64,000 bases of DNA, from positions 1,240,001 to 1,304,000 of the forward strand of contig NZ_CP042429.1 of NCBI RefSeq assembly GCF_007970465.1, given 5' to 3'. The position numbers were made by a program, and so were the translations under genes. Source of the DNA: Corynebacterium nuruki S6-4 (GTDB lineage Bacteria > Actinomycetota > Actinomycetes > Mycobacteriales > Mycobacteriaceae). The notes beneath the pieces were generated by a model. That model was not told the DNA's origin. It saw nothing but the letters and a program-made list of their open reading frames with translations, and searched no databases. This document shows, one piece after another, positions 46,095-58,594 of this stretch. Within the stretch, counting starts at the first letter, position 1. Each line of letters begins with the position of its first letter.

Positions 46095-47852
46095 CTACAG
46101 TTTGAAACCGGACGGCCGCGGAATGTTGCGCAGGTTCGACTTCGCCAGGTCGAACATCTTGCCCACACCACCTTCGAGCACCGTCTTCGTCGCGGCACGG
46201 GTGAACCCGGCGACCTGCTCCAGTGAGATCTCCGGCGGGATGGACAGGGCGTTGGGGTCGGTCACCACGTCGATCAGTGCCGGACCGTCGTAGGCCAGCG
46301 CCTCGGCGAGCACCGGGCGGACGTCCTTCGGGTCCTCGATGCGGAAGGCCTTGATGCCGCAGGCGGTGGCGATGTCGGCGTAGTTGACCTTCTCGTGGTC
46401 GGTGCCGAAGTCGGGCAGGCCCTTGACCAGCATCTCCAGCTTGACCATGCCGAGTGTGGAGTTGTTGTAGACCACGGCCTTCAGCGGCACCTGGTGCAGT
46501 TTGAGGGTCAGCAGTTCGCCCATGAGCATGCCGAGCCCGCCGTCGCCGCACATGGCGATCGTCTGGCGGCGGCTGCCGTTGGCCGCGGCGGCACCGATGC
46601 CCTGGGACAGGGCGTTGGCCATCGTGCCGTGGCGGAAGGACGCGAGCAGCTGCCGCTTCCCGTTCGGGTTGATGTAGCGCGCCTGCCAGACGTTGCACAT
46701 CCCGGTGTCGGCGGTGAACACGGCGTCCTCGTCGGCGAGGTCGTCGAGGACGTAGCTCAGGTACTCCGGGTGGATCGGGACCTGCTTCTCGATGTTCTTC
46801 GTGTAGGCCTCGATGACGTGGTGGAGGTTGGACTCCTGCTTCCGCAGCATCTTCGCCAGGAACGTCGAGTCGGTCTTCTCCGAGATCAGCGGCAGCAGGT
46901 CGTCGATCGTCGCGGCGACGTCGCCGGTGACCGGGTACTTCACGGTGGTGCGGCGTCCGATGTTGCGGCCCTTGATGTCGATCTGGGCGGTGTCGGTGTG
47001 CCGCGGCAGGAACTCCGAGTAGGGGAAGTCGGTGCCCAGCAGGATGAGCAGGTCGGCCTCCTCGAAGGCCTCGGAGCAGGCCCCGTACCCGAGCAGGCCG
47101 GACATGCCGACGTCGTAGGGGTTGTCGTAGTGGAGGAATTCCTTGCCGCCGTAGGCGTGGCCGACCGGGGCCTTGATCTTCTCGGCGAGGGCGAAGACCT
47201 GGTCGCGGGCGTCCCGGCAGCCGGCGCCGCCGAAGATGGTGACCTTGCCGGCGTGGTTGATCGCTTCCGCCAGCGCCTTGAGCTCGGAGGTCTCCGGGTG
47301 GGCCGCCGGGCGGGACGCCGAGATCGCGGAGGCCAGCTGCGGGGAGTCCACCGCCGGGTCGGCGGCGATGTCGCCGGGGATGACGAGGACGGAGACGCCG
47401 TTGCCGGCCATCGTCGACTGGATGGCGTGGTGCAGGATGGTCGCGCCCTGGGTCGCGGAGTTCACCATCTCGCAGTAGCCGGAGCACTCCTGGAACAGGG
47501 CCTCGGGGTGGGTCTCCTGGAAGTAGTGGGAGCCGATGAACTGCGACGGGATGTGGCTGGCGATGGCCAGCACCTTCGCCCCGTTGCGGTGCGAGTCATA
47601 GAGTCCCTGCACCAGGTGGGTGTTGCCCGGGCCGCAGGAGCCGGCGCAGACGGCGAGGTTTCCGGTGACCAGTGATTCGGCACCGGCGGCGAAGGCCGCG
47701 GCCTCCTCGTTCCGGACGTGGAACCATTCGATGCTGCTGCGTTTGACGGCGTCCACGATCGGGTTGAGACTGTCGCCGACGAGCCCGAAGATGCGGCGGA
47801 CGCCCTGGGCTTCCAGGGTGTTCACGATCTGTTCTGCATAGGTGCGTGCCAT
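46095..47852 (-). CDS. poxB: pyruvate dehydrogenase (quinone) / pyruvate oxidase
   Basis: 585 residues, a ThDP- and FAD-dependent enzyme that oxidises pyruvate to acetate and CO2 with quinone reduction at the membrane. The ThDP-binding motif is GDGGLGMLMGELLTLK...NN, the N-terminal catalytic Glu lies in HVRNEEAAAFAAGA, and SCGPGNTHLVQGL follows. The ATG at 47852 (MARTYAEQIVNTLE) is preceded by TATTGT only 7 bases away, so the message is probably leaderless; an upstream in-frame start is rejected. Confidence 0.94.
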   Translation of the reverse strand: MARTYAEQIVNTLEAQGVRRIFGLVGDSLNPIVDAVKRSSIEWFHVRNEEAAAFAAGAESLVTGNLAVCAGSCGPGNTHLVQGLYDSHRNGAKVLAIASHIPSQFIGSHYFQETHPEALFQECSGYCEMVNSATQGATILHHAIQSTMAGNGVSVLVIPGDIAADPAVDSPQLASAISASRPAAHPETSELKALAEAINHAGKVTIFGGAGCRDARDQVFALAEKIKAPVGHAYGGKEFLHYDNPYDVGMSGLLGYGACSEAFEEADLLILLGTDFPYSEFLPRHTDTAQIDIKGRNIGRRTTVKYPVTGDVAATIDDLLPLISEKTDSTFLAKMLRKQESNLHHVIEAYTKNIEKQVPIHPEYLSYVLDDLADEDAVFTADTGMCNVWQARYINPNGKRQLLASFRHGTMANALSQGIGAAAANGSRRQTIAMCGDGGLGMLMGELLTLKLHQVPLKAVVYNNSTLGMVKLEMLVKGLPDFGTDHEKVNYADIATACGIKAFRIEDPKDVRPVLAEALAYDGPALIDVVTDPNALSIPPEISLEQVAGFTRAATKTVLEGGVGKMFDLAKSNLRNIPRPSGFKL

Positions 47853-48016
47853 GCGCCCGACAATAGCCCCGAACGGGCGTGCCCGCACTGGTCCGACCAC
47901 AAGCGCTGGTCAGCCCGGCCCCGACCGACCGGCCGGCGCGGGCAGGGGTGCCTTTGAGCCCGATACCACCCCCCGTTCACGGCCGAGCCGGAACAGCCAG
48001 ACTATTATGTAACTCT

Positions 48017-48253
48017 ATGCTTCCCATCATCATCGATTCCGACAGCGGCCACGAGCTGTGGACGGCCACCCAGTGTGCCGCAGCCTCCGGCACCGCCCGT
48101 GGCACCTTCACCAGCTACGCCACCCGGGGCCGCGCCCCCAGGCCGTCGACGAAACTCCACGGCCTCACCCTGTGGGACGCCGAGATCATCAAGGAATGGA
48201 TCGACGGCCGCAGCGCCCGGAAATCGGACGCCACGGCCGTCGCGAACAACTAG
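48017..48253 (+). CDS. small helix-turn-helix-like protein of unknown role
   Basis: 78 residues. The segment ELWTATQCAAASGTARGTFTSYATRGRAP ... WDAEIIKEWIDGRSARK looks like a short AlpA/MerR-type or excisionase-type winged helix, with a helix, a turn and a WDxxxIxxW-like end. No further family match. A TATTAT box at 48003-48008 lies 8 bases before the ATG. It is convergent with rpiB (4 bases between stops). It may be a stand-alone DNA-binding protein. Confidence 0.55.
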   Translation: MLPIIIDSDSGHELWTATQCAAASGTARGTFTSYATRGRAPRPSTKLHGLTLWDAEIIKEWIDGRSARKSDATAVANN

Positions 48254-48257
48254 GGGG

Positions 48258-48734
48258 TCAGTTGCCCTCGGGGAGGGCGGGGGCCACGCCGGTCTTCTCG
48301 TACTCGGCGAGAATGTCGATCCGGCGCTGGTGACGGGGCTCCTCCGACCAGGCCTGGCCGACGAAGGCATCGACGATGGCGAGGGCCTGCTCCGGAGTGT
48401 GCATCCGGCCACCGATGCCGATGAGCTGGGCGTTGTTGTGCTCGCGGGCCAGCTTCGCGGTCTCCTCCGACCAGGCGAGCGCGCAGCGGGCGCCGGGGAC
48501 CTTGTTCGCGGCGATCTGCTCGCCGTTGCCGGAACCACCCAGCACGATGCCGAGGGAGCCCTCGTCGGCGACGGTGCGCCGGGCGGCCTCGATGCAGTAG
48601 GCGGGGTAGTCGTCCTGGGCGTCGTAGGTGTGGGCTCCGCAGTCCACGACCTCGATCCCCTTCTTCGTCAGATGATCGGCGATGAGGTTCTTGGTCTCGA
48701 AACCGGCATGGTCTGCACCGAGGTAGATTCGCAT
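48258..48734 (-). CDS. rpiB: ribose-5-phosphate isomerase B
   Basis: 158 residues. MRIYLGADHAGFETK, catalytic-region DCGAHTYDAQDDYP and GSGNGEQIAANKVPGARCALAW fit RpiB; the usual cysteine loop reads GGSGNGE here, as in actinobacterial members. It interconverts ribose- and ribulose-5-phosphate. TAGACT lies 7 bases before the ATG at 48734 on the minus strand, suggesting a leaderless mRNA. Confidence 0.94.
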   Translation of the reverse strand: MRIYLGADHAGFETKNLIADHLTKKGIEVVDCGAHTYDAQDDYPAYCIEAARRTVADEGSLGIVLGGSGNGEQIAANKVPGARCALAWSEETAKLAREHNNAQLIGIGGRMHTPEQALAIVDAFVGQAWSEEPRHQRRIDILAEYEKTGVAPALPEGN

Positions 48735-48823
48735 GTCACAGAGTCTATCGGAGGCGCCGTGCCGACGGGACGCCTCCCCGCATTCACGGTAGACGCCCCG
48801 TCCGACCCGACAGATTTCGAGCA

Positions 48824-49105
48824 CTACATGTACTTGCCCACCGAGCCAATGATTCCCCACTCGTTCGTGGGGATCTGGTTGACCAAATCTTCGTCGATTC
48901 CGGCCGAACCCATCGCGGAGCCGAGAGCGCTGCCCGCAATGTCGCCGGCACCTGAACTGCCGGCCAACGACCCTTCAGAGCTGAGTTGGCCGTTCTGGCC
49001 CTGAACGACGCCGAGCAGAATTTCCTTCAGAGCCGCAAGCTCCTTACCCAGCTCACCCAGGGGCTTCAGGAGTTCCAGGAGTCCACCGATTTCATCCGAT
49101 CCCAT
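48824..49105 (-). CDS. small secreted or membrane-active protein, PorH/PorA-like by size and context only
   Basis: 93 residues (MGSDEIGGLLELLKPLGELGKELAALKEILLGVVQG...). Residues 5-35 form a strongly amphipathic helix; the rest is Gly/Ser/Ala-rich. No signal peptide and no recognisable domain. It follows the 58-residue gene at 49110-49286 after 4 bases and is on the same strand. Tiny, acidic, helical proteins encoded in pairs are typical of corynebacterial cell-wall channels (PorA/PorH), but I see no sequence identity that proves this. Confidence 0.5.
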   Translation of the reverse strand: MGSDEIGGLLELLKPLGELGKELAALKEILLGVVQGQNGQLSSEGSLAGSSGAGDIAGSALGSAMGSAGIDEDLVNQIPTNEWGIIGSVGKYM

Positions 49106-49109
49106 GCGT

Positions 49110-49286
49110 CTACTCCCCTGCCCCGGCGGCCGCGTCCGCAGTGGAGGAGCCGAGGCCCTCGCCGCCGAAGATGCCGTCGAAGGAGCCGGAGGTGCTCAGC
49201 ACGGCGCCGTCGCCCTTGAGCAGACCGACGAGGATGTGGACGAGGTCGGTGAGGTCCGGCAGCAGTTCCTTGATGGTGTCGAGCAT
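49110..49286 (-). CDS. very small amphipathic protein, partner of the 93-residue protein
   Basis: 58 residues from the ATG at 49286 (MLDTIKELLPDLTDLVHILVGLLKGDGAVL...), with GGAGT about 8 bases upstream. An N-terminal amphipathic helix is followed by a Gly/Ser-rich acidic tail. It shares with its neighbour the plan short helix plus Gly/Ser tail. Probable two-gene operon. Possible small cell-envelope channel or surface peptide; not proven. Confidence 0.5.
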   Translation of the reverse strand: MLDTIKELLPDLTDLVHILVGLLKGDGAVLSTSGSFDGIFGGEGLGSSTADAAAGAGE

Positions 49287-49643
49287 GTGTACTCCTTCGT
49301 CATGAGAATGGATGAGAGATGCAGCACCGCGCACTGTGAGTGAAACCGGACGCCGCTCAGGTTGAGCCTACGCAGGCCGCACTAATCCTGATACTGTTTC
49401 CGCAACAACCCCATCCCCCGTACCACCCCCACTCCCCCGACCCGACCGGCGTCGGTGCCCGCGCCGATGTCGGTTTTCCGTACCGAGAGGTCACCCGCCA
49501 CCCGGGGATGCGGGGTTCACGAACCGAGGTGCGGTCCGTGAACGGAAAAATCGACCTGTCGGTTCGTTCCGCGCGCTTCGGGGTCAGTGCCGGTACCGGT
49601 GCCGGACCCCGGGGCGTCTCTCCGTACGCCCCGCGAACAGCGG
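49287..49643. other. gap between the small-protein pair and the DsbA-like gene
   Basis: 357 bases. It should contain the promoter of the small-protein pair (an AT-richer part lies around 49380-49410) and holds the 58-bp repeat copy B at 49516-49573. I see no gene in it. Confidence 0.6.
49516..49573. repeat. 58-bp dispersed repeat, copy B
   Basis: Pairs with 36028-36085. Ends fold as ACGAACCGAGGT with ACCTGTCGGTTCGT (two-base bulge). Like copy A, it lies shortly after the stop of a minus-strand gene, here 70 bases past the DsbA-like gene. Confidence 0.75.
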
Positions 49644-50282
49644 CTAGACCGTGGCGTCCGGCGACTCGGTGCGGGAGCGCTTCAGCTCGAAGAAGTGGTC
49701 GTAGCTGCCGAGCGTGACGGCCGCGTCGAAGAGCTTCCCGGCCTCCTCACCACGCGGGATACGGGTGATGACCGGGCCGAAGAAGGCGTGCCCGCCGATC
49801 TCGACGACCGGGGTGCCGACGTCGTTGCCGACCTTCTCCATCGCGGTGGCCTGGAAGGCGCGCAGGTCAGCCTCCACCGAACCGTCCTCGTCGCCACGGT
49901 GGTGGGCGGCGTCCGCATAGGAGGCGTCCGCACCGGCGGCCTCGAGGGCGGCGGCGATCAGCGCGTCATAGGCGCCGTCGCCCTGCTTGCCGCCCTGGCC
50001 CTCGTTGTGGATCGCGGTGCCGATGGCCGTGTAGTACGCGTCGACCTTCTCCGGTTCCCGCAGCTGCAGGGCGGCGGCGACGAGGGCGGGACCCCACGCG
50101 GCGCTCATCGCCTTCCGGTAGTCCTCCGGCAGCTCGTCACGACCCTCGTTGAGCACCGCGAGGCTCATCGGCGAGTACCTGAGGTCGATGTCGCGGACCT
50201 TCTCGACCTCCTTGAGCCAGCGGCTGGTGACCCAGGCGAACGGGCAGGTGGCGTCGAAGTACATGGTCACAGGGGTGCTCAT
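49644..50282 (-). CDS. DsbA-family protein, mycothiol-dependent nitroreductase (Rv2466c) type
   Basis: 212 residues. The whole chain follows the Rv2466c plan: SRWLKEVEKVRDIDLRYSPMSLAVLNEGRDELPEDYR, VGNDVGTPVVEIGGHAFFGPVITRIPRGEEAGKLFDAAVTLGSYDHFFELKR. In that family the N-terminal active site is CPWC; here it reads CPFA, so only one Cys remains. A single-Cys, mycothiol-dependent mechanism is possible. It is divergent from pepN with a 93-base gap, an arrangement I recall in C. glutamicum as well. Confidence 0.85.
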   Translation of the reverse strand: MSTPVTMYFDATCPFAWVTSRWLKEVEKVRDIDLRYSPMSLAVLNEGRDELPEDYRKAMSAAWGPALVAAALQLREPEKVDAYYTAIGTAIHNEGQGGKQGDGAYDALIAAALEAAGADASYADAAHHRGDEDGSVEADLRAFQATAMEKVGNDVGTPVVEIGGHAFFGPVITRIPRGEEAGKLFDAAVTLGSYDHFFELKRSRTESPDATV

Positions 50283-50375
50283 GGGTGGGATTCCTTTGTG
50301 TCAGGGAGCCGGTTACGCGACCCACGGTACGCCGGGGACGCGACGCTGTCCGGTGGGCTGACTAGGGTGGCCGGT

Positions 50376-53078
<2,703 letters not shown>

Positions 53079-53111
53079 GTCGCGCCGCAGCCGGCGGATA
53101 GGCTGGGGAGC

Positions 53112-53546
53112 ATGACGCTCCCCATCTCCCCGGTGCCGGGCGAACCGCGCCGCGAGCCCCAGAACCAGGCACAGAGCCTCTACGACCTGGTCGGCGAGGA
53201 CACCTTCCGCTCGATCGTCCACGAGTTCTACCGACAGGTTCCCGACGACCCGGTGCTGGGACCCATGTACCCCGCCGACGACCTCGCCGGCGCCGAGGAC
53301 CGGCTGCGCTGGTTCCTCGTGCAGTACTGGGGCGGGCCGCAGACCTTCAATGAGCAGCGCGGCCACCCGCGGCTGCGGATGCGGCACATGCACTTCCACA
53401 TCGACGCCGATGCCCGGGAGCACTGGCTGACCATGATGTCCCGGGCCCTGTCCACCGTCGACGAGGACCGGCTGCCGGCCCCCGCCCGCGCCGCCGTCTG
53501 GGACCACATGGTGAGAGTCGCGGACATGCTGGTCAACCGTGAGTGA
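53112..53546 (+). CDS. glbO: truncated haemoglobin, group II (GlbO type)
   Basis: 144 residues. SLYDLVGEDTFRSIVHEFYRQVPDDPVLGPMYP, WFLVQYWGGPQTF and RHMHFHI with the proximal His are typical of GlbO. It binds O2 and may act in redox or NO defence. TAGGCT at 53099-53104 lies 7 bases before the ATG. Its end overlaps the next gene by 8 bases. Confidence 0.93.
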   Translation: MTLPISPVPGEPRREPQNQAQSLYDLVGEDTFRSIVHEFYRQVPDDPVLGPMYPADDLAGAEDRLRWFLVQYWGGPQTFNEQRGHPRLRMRHMHFHIDADAREHWLTMMSRALSTVDEDRLPAPARAAVWDHMVRVADMLVNRE

Positions 53547-54354
53547 GGTGATCGACCTCCTCGCCCCCGGCTCCGACCTCTCCCCCACCGGACTGCTCGT
53601 CGTGCTGGTCGGGGCACTGCTCGCCGGCGGGGTGGACGCGGTCATCGGCGGTGGTGGGCTGGTGCTCATCCCGTTGATCCTCACCTGTGCTCCCGGGCTG
53701 CCCGCCCAGGTGTCGCTCGGGACCAACAAGTTCGCCGCCGTGTGGGGCACCGCCAGCGCCGGGCTGCGGATGATCAGGACCTTGCGGATCGACTGGCGCG
53801 CCGTGCGGCTCGCCGCACCTCTGGCCGGGGTGTGTTCGGCCGGCGGCGCACTCGCGGCGACCGCGGTGAACAGCGATGTCCTGCGTCCGGTGGTCATCGT
53901 GCTCATGCTGGCCGTCGGGGTGTTCGTGGCGCTGCGTCCCTCCTTCGGACGCGCCACCGGAACATCCGGGGACGCCGTGCCGCGGCCGTCGCGGGGGAAA
54001 CTCGTCCTCGGACTGTGCCTCATCGCGGTGATCGGCGCCTACGACGGCTTCTTCGGACCCGGCACGGGCATGTTCCTGGTCATCGTCTTCACCGGACTGA
54101 TGTCCCGCACACTCATCCAGTCGCTGGCCATGACGAAGCTCGTCAACACCGCCACGAACCTCGGCGGACTCGTCGTCTTCGCCGCCGGCGGACATGTCCT
54201 CTGGCTGCTGGGTATCGTCCTGGCGGTCTTCAACGTGCTCGGCGCCCAGATCGGGGCGAAGATCGTGCTGGACCGCGGCACCGGGTTCGTGCGGGTTGCC
54301 CTGCTGGTGCTGATCGTGATCATGTCGGTGAAGCTCATCGTCGACATGCTGTGA
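53539..54354 (+). CDS. TauE/SafE (TSUP) family membrane transporter
   Basis: 271 residues from a GTG at 53539, 8-9 hydrophobic segments. The two TSUP repeats carry GGVDAVIGGGGLVLIPLIL and GAYDGFFGPGTGMFLVIVF. Likely exporter of a sulfur-containing or organic anion; substrate unknown. Translationally coupled to glbO. Confidence 0.85.
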   Translation: MSEVIDLLAPGSDLSPTGLLVVLVGALLAGGVDAVIGGGGLVLIPLILTCAPGLPAQVSLGTNKFAAVWGTASAGLRMIRTLRIDWRAVRLAAPLAGVCSAGGALAATAVNSDVLRPVVIVLMLAVGVFVALRPSFGRATGTSGDAVPRPSRGKLVLGLCLIAVIGAYDGFFGPGTGMFLVIVFTGLMSRTLIQSLAMTKLVNTATNLGGLVVFAAGGHVLWLLGIVLAVFNVLGAQIGAKIVLDRGTGFVRVALLVLIVIMSVKLIVDML

Positions 54355-54370
54355 CCGGCCGGCGGTCCGG

Positions 54371-55093
54371 CTACCGTGCGGTGGGGATCCGCGCCAGGCC
54401 ACCGGGACGCGGCAGGTAGACGGACCCGTAGAGGGCGTCCAGCCGGATCCAGGACGCGGTGACGCTCACCCGCACCAGGTCGTACTCCTGCAGTGCGGCA
54501 CGGGTCGGGGCCGTCACCAGTCCGAGTGCCCCGAGTGCGGCGATGACGCTGCCGGGGATCTCGATGATGCCGGTCTGCGTCGGGCTCGTCAGCCGCAGCA
54601 GCGGCTGGTCCAGCAGCGACGGCGGCAGACCCGCCGGCCCGCTGTGCAGGTCCGCCTCCCGCTCCATGCCGGCGAACAGGTCGCGGACGTCCCCGCCCGG
54701 CACCGTGTCGACGACCGTCCAGCCGGACGCCGGCGGTGTGGTCCCCGGCCACAGCATGTCCATCCGGGGGCCCGGCACCGGCAGGGCGGCGTCCCCCGCC
54801 ACCCCGTCCGCCCCGGCGGCCGCGGTGAGCAGGCCCGGCAACGGGTCCGCGGAGACCACCGCGCCGTCGTCGGCGGGATCGGCAGGGACCGCGGGGATCC
54901 GCTCGGCGATGACGCACCCCAGCGGGGTGGAGACCAGCAGGTCCGTCTGATCCTCCCCCGCCACGGCGAGGCGCACCATCGCACCGGTGTCCATCCGCAG
55001 GGCGCGGGTGATCACCGTCGCGGTGCGTCGCAGTGCGGCGGACCGTGCGGCACCGGTGCCGGTGAGCGTGAGGGAGACAGTCGCGTCGGGCAC
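54371..55093 (-). CDS. conserved-looking hypothetical protein
   Basis: 240 residues, GTG start at 55093. I do not recognise a domain. It is soluble, Ala/Pro/Gly-rich in the middle, with a cleaner beta-rich end (YDLVRVSVTASWIRLDALYGSVYLPRP). It follows the thioesterase gene by 6 bases and is probably co-transcribed with it. Confidence 0.65.
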   Translation of the reverse strand: MPDATVSLTLTGTGAARSAALRRTATVITRALRMDTGAMVRLAVAGEDQTDLLVSTPLGCVIAERIPAVPADPADDGAVVSADPLPGLLTAAAGADGVAGDAALPVPGPRMDMLWPGTTPPASGWTVVDTVPGGDVRDLFAGMEREADLHSGPAGLPPSLLDQPLLRLTSPTQTGIIEIPGSVIAALGALGLVTAPTRAALQEYDLVRVSVTASWIRLDALYGSVYLPRPGGLARIPTAR

Positions 55094-55099
55094 GGCAGG

Positions 55100-55600
55100 T
55101 CAGAGCCCCGTGTCGGCGTCGTCGTCCTTCTTCGCCTCGGCCTCGGGGCTGCTGTCCTCGTCCTCGACGGGGATCATGAACATGTTGATGATCTTCAGGT
55201 CGCTCTCGCTCCACGGCCGGGTCTTGCCCGACATGATGTCGACCGCGACGTTGACCGTGTCGACCACCGCGACAACGCGGTGCTGGGCGTTGCGGATGAT
55301 CTGCCGCATCTTGAACGACTTCTCGCCGACCTCGTACATGAAGGATTCGACGACGACCGCCACCTCACTGGAGGACAGTGACTTGCGGAAGTCGATCGAC
55401 GCCCACCGGACGACGAACGCCGGGACGGCGATGTCGATCTCGGTGACGATCTCCCGGACGAACTCGATCCGCGCATCCTGGGAGAATTCCAGGTAGGCGG
55501 CGTTGTTGGCGTGCTGGAACTGGTCGAAGTCCGACCACCGCAGGTTGATCCGGGTGCTGTGGAACCGGGTCCCGGTCGCCTCGTTGTCCACCAGTGCCAT
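55100..55600 (-). CDS. acyl-CoA thioesterase, hot-dog fold (4HBT/YbgC-like)
   Basis: 166 residues from the ATG at 55600, with GGAGGAG 10 bases upstream; a second ATG at 55618 is possible. The active-site motif WSDFDQFQHANNAAYLEFSQDARIEF is the 4-hydroxybenzoyl-CoA thioesterase type with the catalytic Asp. The C-terminus is acidic. Actual acyl-CoA substrate unknown. Confidence 0.85.
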   Translation of the reverse strand: MALVDNEATGTRFHSTRINLRWSDFDQFQHANNAAYLEFSQDARIEFVREIVTEIDIAVPAFVVRWASIDFRKSLSSSEVAVVVESFMYEVGEKSFKMRQIIRNAQHRVVAVVDTVNVAVDIMSGKTRPWSESDLKIINMFMIPVEDEDSSPEAEAKKDDDADTGL

Positions 55601-55671
55601 GTGCGCGCTCTCCTCCATCCCGGCGACAGTCAGCCGCCGATCAACTGATTTTGTTCTACTAACACATCAGT

Positions 55672-57342
<1,671 letters not shown>

Positions 57343-57528
57343 TGTGTTTCCTCCGGTTAGCGCGGCGCTCGTCAGCTGGTCAGCTGCGCCGGCGACGTTG
57401 ACTGCGACCGGCTGTGCAATGGTCACAGCCCGTTCTGTGTACTTCTCGGTCCGGTTGACGAGCCTACCTCACCGGCGCGGTTCCGCGACCACGCAGCCGG
57501 ACGCCACCACCCGGGGCCGCGCCGTACC

Positions 57529-57605
57529 CCGTCAACTCGAGCAGGAATCCCACGGACAGGGTGTCCCGGGACGGTCCCTGCTCGAGTTCACGGACGCCAC
57601 GGCTC
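57529..57605. repeat. 77-bp repeat, left copy
   Basis: Direct copy of 58518-58594 with 4 mismatches by eye. The repeat contains an inverted repeat AACTCGAGCAGG ... CCTGCTCGAGTT with an inner GACA/TGTC hairpin. The last codons and stop of the gene at 57588-58508 lie inside it. Confidence 0.9.
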
Positions 57606-58508
57606 TTTCCGGTAGATCGGGTGCCAGGCGAAGACGGCGTCGCCTTGCGCGTCCGGCAGCGCCCCCGGGCTACGGCTGATCCGCGGCAGGACGCATCGGC
57701 GGAGGTCGGAGGTGACGTACTCCTCCGCCCGGTAGATGCAGAACTCGGTGTAGTGCCGCACCAGCCAGCCGAGATGGGTGGCCTCATTGTCCTTCCACAC
57801 CTGCTTGACGAAACTCTGCGGCGTCGTCTCCGCACCACCGACGGCGTGGAAGGTGAAACTGTCGATCTCCACCGCCACCTTCGCCTCGGGGATCAGCAGG
57901 TCGTAACAGTAGTTGCCGAGCATCCTGTTGGTCAGCACGGTCACCGGAAGATCCGACAGGGCGTCCCGGACGAGGCGGAACGCCACCTGCTCAAGCCTGC
58001 TGGCGGTACCGGTCGGCGTCGACGCGAGCAGTTCCCGCGCCCGCTGCCGGCCCGTGACCAGTGCCGCCAGGTCACGTTCGAGCACATCGTGGGCTCCGAT
58101 CCCGGCGTACGCCCCGGTGAGGAAGTCGCTGTGCCCGGCGGAGGACGCCGCGTCCATCACCGCCTGCAGCGGACTGACCACCGTCAGCCCGTCGCGGGCA
58201 CGGAGACGCCCCGGGACGCCGGACCGGACGTGGGCCTCGGTGGTCCGCCGGCCGGGGCCGGGGTGCCGCGCCTCCACCGGCCACCCGACAGGCCGGTCCG
58301 CGTAGAGGTCCATCGCGGTCTGACCGGTGAAGACCAGGTCACGGACCTCATGCAGTGCCCGCAGTCTGAGCCGGTCGGTGGGTGCCACGGTGCTGTAGAT
58401 CCCCCGCGCCACCCGGAACAGTTCGCCGCGGCGGACCGCGGTCTCCAACCGGCCGGGAGACATCCGGGCCAGAAGGTCGGCCCGCGTGAGGAACATGGGA
58501 TCCGTCAT
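57588..58508 (-). CDS. AbiEi-like N-terminal domain / DUF559-type nuclease-like protein
   Basis: 306 residues. Residues 1-60 (LTRADLLARMSPGRLETAVRRGELFRVARGIYS) look like the AbiEi antitoxin winged helix; the C-terminal half has a DUF559/Vsr-like core (YDLLIPEAKVAVEIDSFTFH ... DNEATHLGWLVRHYTEFCIY). No toxin gene adjoins it. This family is common in actinobacteria as solitary genes of unknown role. It is bracketed by 77-bp direct repeats, one overlapping its 3' end and one starting 9 bases upstream of its ATG. Confidence 0.7.
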   Translation of the reverse strand: MTDPMFLTRADLLARMSPGRLETAVRRGELFRVARGIYSTVAPTDRLRLRALHEVRDLVFTGQTAMDLYADRPVGWPVEARHPGPGRRTTEAHVRSGVPGRLRARDGLTVVSPLQAVMDAASSAGHSDFLTGAYAGIGAHDVLERDLAALVTGRQRARELLASTPTGTASRLEQVAFRLVRDALSDLPVTVLTNRMLGNYCYDLLIPEAKVAVEIDSFTFHAVGGAETTPQSFVKQVWKDNEATHLGWLVRHYTEFCIYRAEEYVTSDLRRCVLPRISRSPGALPDAQGDAVFAWHPIYRKEPWRP

Positions 58509-58517
58509 GTCGCTCCG

Positions 58518-58594
58518 CCGTCAACTCGAGCAGGAATCCCACGGAGAGGGTGTCCCGGACCGATCCCTGCTCGAGTTCACGGACGCCACGGCTC
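58518..58594. repeat. 77-bp repeat, right copy
   Basis: Matches 57529-57605. Its right end covers the last base pair of the SSB stop codon, so both copies sit at 3' ends of minus-strand genes. Confidence 0.9.

Noticed and set aside
49587..50375. Upstream in-frame extension of pepN of about 260 codons
   Set aside because: It is the complement of the DsbA-like gene. PepN homologues start near the ATG at 50376, which also has a -10 box in place.
57464..57838. Apparent peptide RELEQGPSRDTLSVGFLLELT in frames crossing both 77-bp repeats
   Set aside because: It is only the translation of the repeat and is not attached to any coherent gene; the palindrome explains the sequence.
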